Shown piece by piece: positions 5,383-9,125 of a stretch of 9,125 nucleotides of DNA. The notes under the pieces were generated by a model. It had not been told where the DNA came from. It worked only from the letters and a program-made list of their open reading frames with translations, and made no database searches. The stretch lies in contig JAKEGR010000190.1 in NCBI GenBank assembly GCA_022615465.1, forward strand, positions 1-9,125. The letters are read 5' to 3'. The position numbers and the translations under genes are program-made. The stretch comes from Planctomycetota bacterium. GTDB taxonomy: Bacteria; Planctomycetota; Planctomycetia; Pirellulales; Lacipirellulaceae. How positions within the stretch are numbered: position 1 is the stretch's first letter; every line of letters begins with the position of its first letter.

Positions 5383-6387
5383 ATGGAAGGCTGTCGACTT
5401 GTTCACGCTGCTTTGTTGCAACTTAGCGACCCGCGTTTGCCGGACGAGCATCCCTTGGCGGGGAATCTGTCGCTCGACCAGTGGACCGATCTGTTTACGC
5501 TTGCGAGCTTTCACGGCGTACTGGGCATCATCCTGCACAACTTGAAATCCCACGCGACCGTTCCTCAAGAGCTTCTGCAACTAGCGCATCGGCGATGGCG
5601 GGCCGAATGGGCCGTGTCACTTCGATTGCGGCAACTTGGCCGGCAATTGCTCGATGCCATGGCGGCCTCGCAAGTTTCCGCGGCAATCTTCAAGGGAACC
5701 GATTTTGCCGATCATCTCTATCCGCTCCCGACGCTTCGTCCCGCGCGCGATATCGACTTGCTGGTGCCGCAGGAACATTGGCCGGCGGCCGAGGCCGTGC
5801 TCAGCCAGCTTGGATATGAGCGGCAGCCGGAACTATCGAAACGGCATGAAGCCACGGACTACGGCGAGCGGTGTTGGCGCTTACGTGCTGATAACGCAAT
5901 TTCCGCCGAACTTCACTGGAATCTCATCCGAACCCCCTCGCTGCGGCAGCGGGCATCGATTGGGCTTGACGATCTGAATCGAGTCAGTGCCGACCCCGAA
6001 TCTGGCAAGCTGGCGCTCTTTACTCCGGCATCGCGACTGATCATTGCTGCCGTCCATGCGACCTTTATTCACCAGTTTGATCGTCTATTGTTGCTCTGCG
6101 ACATTCGTGAGGCGGCACGGCAGGTGGCTACTGAAGCGGATGTTGCCGAACTGGGCGAACTTTCGAGGAAAACGAAGACTACTACGGCTCTCAACGCTGC
6201 CCTGGGCGTGACCGCGCGTTTGCTCAACAACCCCAGTGCCGCCGCTTTGCGCCGCCGGTTGGGGGGGCGGGAGAACGGATCGTTCGGTCTTTGTCTTGTT
6301 TCCGAAAACATGGTGTTGTACCCGCCGCGACGGCTCAGTTCGCTACGTCGAGTGTTCATTCGCGAATGGCTCAAGCGGGCGGCTTAA
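5383..6387 (+). CDS. Nucleotidyltransferase family protein (NTP_transf_5) with intact DxD
   Basis: A 334-residue protein with the Pol-beta-like nucleotidyltransferase pattern. Visible motifs are IFKGTDFADHLY (102-113, the KG loop), RPARDIDLLV (119-128) with metal-binding Asp123 and Asp125, SAELHWNL (174-181) with Glu176 as the likely third acid, and a C-terminal helix VHATFIHQFDRLLLLCDIREA. The start is ATG 5383, with AAGGA 10 bases upstream; the frame stays open back to 5221 but those extra residues have no family character. Members of this family sit next to PqqD-like and HprK-related genes in lasso-peptide and polysaccharide loci. They are thought to add nucleotides to a small molecule, peptide or sugar, but the exact reaction is mostly unproven. 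It is the active-looking paralogue of the minus-strand protein at 887-2068. The C-terminus is rich in Arg. Confidence 0.85.
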   Translation: MEGCRLVHAALLQLSDPRLPDEHPLAGNLSLDQWTDLFTLASFHGVLGIILHNLKSHATVPQELLQLAHRRWRAEWAVSLRLRQLGRQLLDAMAASQVSAAIFKGTDFADHLYPLPTLRPARDIDLLVPQEHWPAAEAVLSQLGYERQPELSKRHEATDYGERCWRLRADNAISAELHWNLIRTPSLRQRASIGLDDLNRVSADPESGKLALFTPASRLIIAAVHATFIHQFDRLLLLCDIREAARQVATEADVAELGELSRKTKTTTALNAALGVTARLLNNPSAAALRRRLGGRENGSFGLCLVSENMVLYPPRRLSSLRRVFIREWLKRAA

Positions 6388-6416
6388 GTCTCGTTGGCGG
6401 GTGGAATTGGAAGACG

Positions 6417-8279
6417 ATGAAGGAAATGGTTACCTCGGTACCGCCCCCGTCGAGCAACGCGCAATCACGGCGATCGCTCGAATGCCTGCTGCTCATTCTT
6501 CTTGCCGCCGTGTCGAGCTATAGCTTCATCCGCCGCGGCCCGACGGCGTTTGAGTGGCCTGGCACCGATATGGCTTGCTTCTACGAACGGCAGAAAGACC
6601 CCAGTTTTTTGCCGAACGACTACTACACCAATTCCATCGCGAAACCGAATCCGCGACATGTATTCGGTTATTTTGTGGTGGCGGTGGCCCGAGTCTTCCA
6701 CACCGATTGGTACAGCGTTTACTTCGCATTCCGGGTGATCCAGACGCTTGTCGTACCGATGCTCTGGTATATGGCGATGTTCGGGCTCGTCAAGCACCGC
6801 CTGACCAACCAACGTCAAGAAGTGATTGCGCAACTGGTATTGGCGATGGCTGTCATCCTAGTCATGCGGCGCGACGTGAGCGCCTGGTTCTCCATTGCCT
6901 GGTGGCCGCCCTATTCTCAGTACGTCGGCGCGCACCCGCTGGCAGTGTTGCTCGGCCTGGTTGGCATCGTGCTGCACACACACCTTCTTGGACCGGCCCG
7001 TCACTTGAGTCTGCTGATCTGGTTCTTCGCATCGCTGGTTCACCCGGCCATTGGGCTGTTCATGGTTGTCTTTTACTTATTGGGTCAGATCGGCCATGTT
7101 CGGTGGCGAGAAGCAGCCCTGATGATTGCAATCGGCGTGATCCTGCCGATTGCCATCCTGACCATGTGGTTCCGGCCAGAGCAACCCATTTCGGCCGCGG
7201 AGTTCGTCAACTTATACGTTATTTCAAGTCACCCATTCCACTACCAGGTCTCACAGTTTGCCACACTGACCAGGTATCCTTGGTGGGTCAGCTTTGCATT
7301 GATGCTGGGTCTGATGATTGCCGGCGGTACCGTCGGTTGGCTCCGTGGCAATCGATGGCTCTCCTCGCGAGCCGCCCTCTTCGCGCTGTCATGTGTCGGC
7401 TGCGTCGTGGTGCAGTATGTTGGCACGGACATCTGGCCCAGTAAAGCGATCGCCTCGCTCGGCCCCTCGCGATTCTCGTTCCTCGGCTACTACATGATCG
7501 CTATTCTGGCGGCCCTGCTTCTGAGTGATCTCGGACGTCCGGAATTACTGATGGCTGCGCGGAACATGACCTGGGTGTTTCGCCGCAGGCGGCCGGTTCG
7601 AGGCTCCCGTTGGTCGCCTGCGGGGGCATTGGCAACGCAGACTTTCATCAGGGCCTTCGCACGTGGTTGGCAGTGGGTTGGGAATTGGCTCGGACGCATG
7701 CGACCCGTACACGTGGCCGCGGCGACCGTCGTGGCGGCAATCGCCATGATTGGGTTGTTGAAAGACGATCTCGATCACGATGTGCGCGGCACTTACGCTG
7801 GCCTTTACGAGTGGATCGAGCGGAACACAACTTCGGAGGATGTCTTTCTGCCAACATTCAACCACGCACTGCACAAGCAGTTGCCCGTGATTGGCCGCCG
7901 GGCGCTGTTCGCGTCGCAGACGTTCCCGTTTCGCGAAGAAGCCATCCGAGAGCACATCTGCCGTCTTTCCTTGGCCTATGGCACACCAGAACAGGTGGCC
8001 ACCATGCCTGGCCGCGACCAGATTGCTCAACGAACAAACTATTTCCGCTCGATGACGCCAGGGGACTTCGTGAAAATGGCGGATGCGGGGCGTCTTGACT
8101 ACGTTGTTGTCGAGCGTCGCTACCAAGACAGCTTTACCGACTGCACTCCGAGTTACGAGGACGCTAGCATTGCCGTCTACTCGGTGCAGTCCTTCCGGGC
8201 CGTACAGAATCGATCCAGGCCGCGCGCGGGGCAGTCGCCGATCGCCGATCGAGGGGGTCGCGAATCAACCTTGCAGTAG
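6417..8279 (+). CDS. Multi-pass membrane protein, GT-C or Wzy-like, with soluble C-terminal domain
   Basis: A 620-residue protein from ATG 6417, preceded by GGAAG; an ATG at 6366 overlapping the previous gene has no ribosome site. Hydrophobic segments lie at about 22-38, 99-123, 136-152, 165-187, 196-221, 232-252, 290-307, 316-335, 354-370 and 431-447, ten or so membrane helices. Between the first two is a loop with WPGTDMACFYERQKDPSFLPNDY (44-68), then NPRHVFGYF. Such an acidic first loop is common in GT-C lipid-linked-sugar transferases. After the last helix comes a soluble domain (about 455-620, GLYEWIERNTTSEDVFLPTF onwards), probably outside the cytoplasm. This suggests a role in glycan transfer or polymerisation at the membrane. 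I cannot name a family with certainty. Its last residues are Arg/Gly-rich and disordered. It is the last gene of the operon, 29 bases after the nucleotidyltransferase. Confidence 0.78.
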   Translation: MKEMVTSVPPPSSNAQSRRSLECLLLILLAAVSSYSFIRRGPTAFEWPGTDMACFYERQKDPSFLPNDYYTNSIAKPNPRHVFGYFVVAVARVFHTDWYSVYFAFRVIQTLVVPMLWYMAMFGLVKHRLTNQRQEVIAQLVLAMAVILVMRRDVSAWFSIAWWPPYSQYVGAHPLAVLLGLVGIVLHTHLLGPARHLSLLIWFFASLVHPAIGLFMVVFYLLGQIGHVRWREAALMIAIGVILPIAILTMWFRPEQPISAAEFVNLYVISSHPFHYQVSQFATLTRYPWWVSFALMLGLMIAGGTVGWLRGNRWLSSRAALFALSCVGCVVVQYVGTDIWPSKAIASLGPSRFSFLGYYMIAILAALLLSDLGRPELLMAARNMTWVFRRRRPVRGSRWSPAGALATQTFIRAFARGWQWVGNWLGRMRPVHVAAATVVAAIAMIGLLKDDLDHDVRGTYAGLYEWIERNTTSEDVFLPTFNHALHKQLPVIGRRALFASQTFPFREEAIREHICRLSLAYGTPEQVATMPGRDQIAQRTNYFRSMTPGDFVKMADAGRLDYVVVERRYQDSFTDCTPSYEDASIAVYSVQSFRAVQNRSRPRAGQSPIADRGGRESTLQ

Positions 8280-8317
8280 CCAGCAGGGGGCGATACATAC
8301 GCCCCAGCAATTACTGC
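8273..8317 (+). terminator. Nested perfect hairpin overlapping the operon's last stop codon
   Basis: An outer stem GCAGTA (8273-8278) with TACTGC (8312-8317) encloses an inner stem GGGGCG (8287-8292) with CGCCCC (8300-8305) and a 7-base loop. The outer arm includes part of the TAG stop at 8277-8279. All twelve pairs are perfect. There is no U tract after it, so intrinsic termination is possible but not certain. An mRNA-end stabiliser or a factor-dependent terminator would also fit. Confidence 0.45.
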
Positions 8318-8330
8318 CAAACCGCCAATT

Positions 8331-8353
8331 CGGCTCTGAAAGAACCGGAGCCG
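8331..8353 (+). other. Second hairpin in the spacer after the operon
   Basis: CGGCTC (8331-8336) and GAGCCG (8348-8353) form a perfect six-pair stem around 11 bases, only 13 bases after the nested hairpin. Together they occupy the start of the 187-base gap before the GtrA-like gene. The rest of that gap (8354-8466) shows no gene, though its frame stays open into the next gene. Confidence 0.4.
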
Positions 8354-8466
8354 AAACGCCTGCCAGTTGTCTGATTGTGAGGCAATTGTGCCGTGGCAAA
8401 GGGACGCGGTTGGACCGTCTTGTTGCCTTGGCAGGAGACGGTTCCAGGATTGAATGCGAGGTTGAG

Positions 8467-9125
8467 ATGACCCAGGAAGACGGCCTGACGCTGTCCGAGA
8501 GCAATTCTCCGACGCCCAACATCGACCACGCCCAGGCCTCCGTGACGGCGGCCAACGCCCCGAGCTCGCGTGTCGGCTTGTGGCAACGATTCGTTCAGAA
8601 GTGCTGGCGACGCAGTCTCGCCTATTACGTGTATCGTCACCGTTATCTGGCCTGTTTCACCGTCATCGGGCTGTTCTCGATCTTGCTCGAACTGATGGTG
8701 CTGCCGTGGCTTCCCGCCTGGTGGCCTTGGTCAGGCCGGATCGCGGTTGCTTTCGTGGTCGGCACCCTGTTCAGCCTGGTGTTCAACGTTACCGTCAACT
8801 TCCACGTGCCTCGCCAGCATTTGCTCCGCACTTCGGCCTGGTTTGTGGCCATCTCGCTGTTCTCCTTTGGGATGAACACGGCCATTGTGTTGTTTTTGCA
8901 TGCAACCACCGACGTTACCTATGGCTGGCTGCGCCTCGTTATTTCCGGATTCCTGTTCATCATTGCTTACTCACTTCACCGGGCGATCACGTTTGATCAA
9001 TCGCGTAACTTCGGCATTGCCATCTACGCTTCGGAACTCGAAGACGTGGGTCGCATCTTTGAATCCCTCGGCCACTGCTGCGATCATGTTCACGTCGATC
9101 TGGTGGACCGGACGGTGCTGGAGAC
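8467..9125 (+). CDS. GtrA-like membrane protein fused to a ribulose-phosphate 3-epimerase-like domain (partial)
   Basis: The frame is open from ATG 8467 to the window edge, 219 residues, with no stop. A GAGGT four bases before the ATG supports this start, although the frame stays open upstream. After a polar, probably disordered 1-58 come four hydrophobic segments (about 61-82, 90-111, 122-146, 152-175) with NVTVNFHVPRQ and LHRAITFD at the ends of the second and fourth, as in GtrA proteins. GtrA-family proteins are thought to help move lipid-linked sugars across the membrane. From residue 181 a soluble stretch begins, FGIAIYASELEDVGRIFESL then DHVHVDLVD. It resembles the first strands of ribulose-phosphate 3-epimerases (His209 and Asp211 at the metal-ligand positions). 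A GtrA-epimerase fusion is unusual to me. The family call for the membrane part is good; the epimerase part rests on about 40 residues and is tentative. Confidence 0.7.
   Translation, partial: MTQEDGLTLSESNSPTPNIDHAQASVTAANAPSSRVGLWQRFVQKCWRRSLAYYVYRHRYLACFTVIGLFSILLELMVLPWLPAWWPWSGRIAVAFVVGTLFSLVFNVTVNFHVPRQHLLRTSAWFVAISLFSFGMNTAIVLFLHATTDVTYGWLRLVISGFLFIIAYSLHRAITFDQSRNFGIAIYASELEDVGRIFESLGHCCDHVHVDLVDRTVLE

Noticed and set aside
2342..6387. A complete lasso-peptide cluster
   Set aside because: No cyclase (asparagine-synthetase-like), leader protease or separate precursor peptide is present in the window; only accessory families match.
6554..7444. 296-codon open frame inside the membrane protein gene
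   Set aside because: A shadow frame with Arg/Pro/Ser-rich composition and no motif; the overlapping membrane protein explains the stretch.
8265..8640. Two overlapping minus-strand open frames around the hairpins
   Set aside because: They run through the hairpins and the start of the GtrA-like gene, show no motifs, and have no convincing ribosome site.
1..9125. CRISPR array, tRNA/rRNA genes, transposase or attachment sites
   Set aside because: No regularly spaced repeats, cloverleaf-like sequences, transposase motifs or terminal inverted repeats with target duplications were seen.

Overview
This is a GC-rich bacterial window (no tRNA, rRNA, IS element or CRISPR array seen) that looks like part of an accessory surface-polysaccharide or peptide-modification locus. 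A planctomycete-like origin is my best guess, from overall style, alternative start codons and the gene mix, but nothing in the sequence proves it.

Left part (1-2068). After the likely tail of a plus-strand gene (1-57) come three minus-strand genes: a mazE-mazF toxin-antitoxin pair (713 down to 120) with its own repeat-rich promoter, and, upstream of it on the same strand, a divergent nucleotidyltransferase-fold protein (887-2068). In the latter the usual DxD of the NTP_transf_5 family reads ExE.

Middle and right part (2342-8279). A 273-base divergent spacer with two dyads separates the left arm from a tight plus-strand operon. It encodes a PqqD/RRE-like protein with a leader-peptide-like C-terminal tail; an HPr-kinase-related P-loop kinase (ATGA overlap); two tandem family-2 glycosyltransferases, the first overlapping the kinase by 11 bases; a second nucleotidyltransferase with intact DxD; and a large multi-pass membrane protein with a soluble C-terminal domain. 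Two strong hairpins follow the last stop codon.

Right edge (8467-9125). An incomplete gene encodes a GtrA-like four-helix membrane domain that runs into what looks like the start of a ribulose-phosphate 3-epimerase-type barrel.

How they may work together. PqqD-like protein, HprK-related kinase and nucleotidyltransferase form a recurring trio near exosortase/polysaccharide loci and resemble the kinase/nucleotidyltransferase accessories of some lasso-peptide clusters. Here the trio is embedded with glycosyltransferases and membrane glycan-type proteins. The most interesting possibility is that the tail of the PqqD-like protein is itself the substrate of the kinase or nucleotidyltransferase. 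That is inference, not shown by the sequence.
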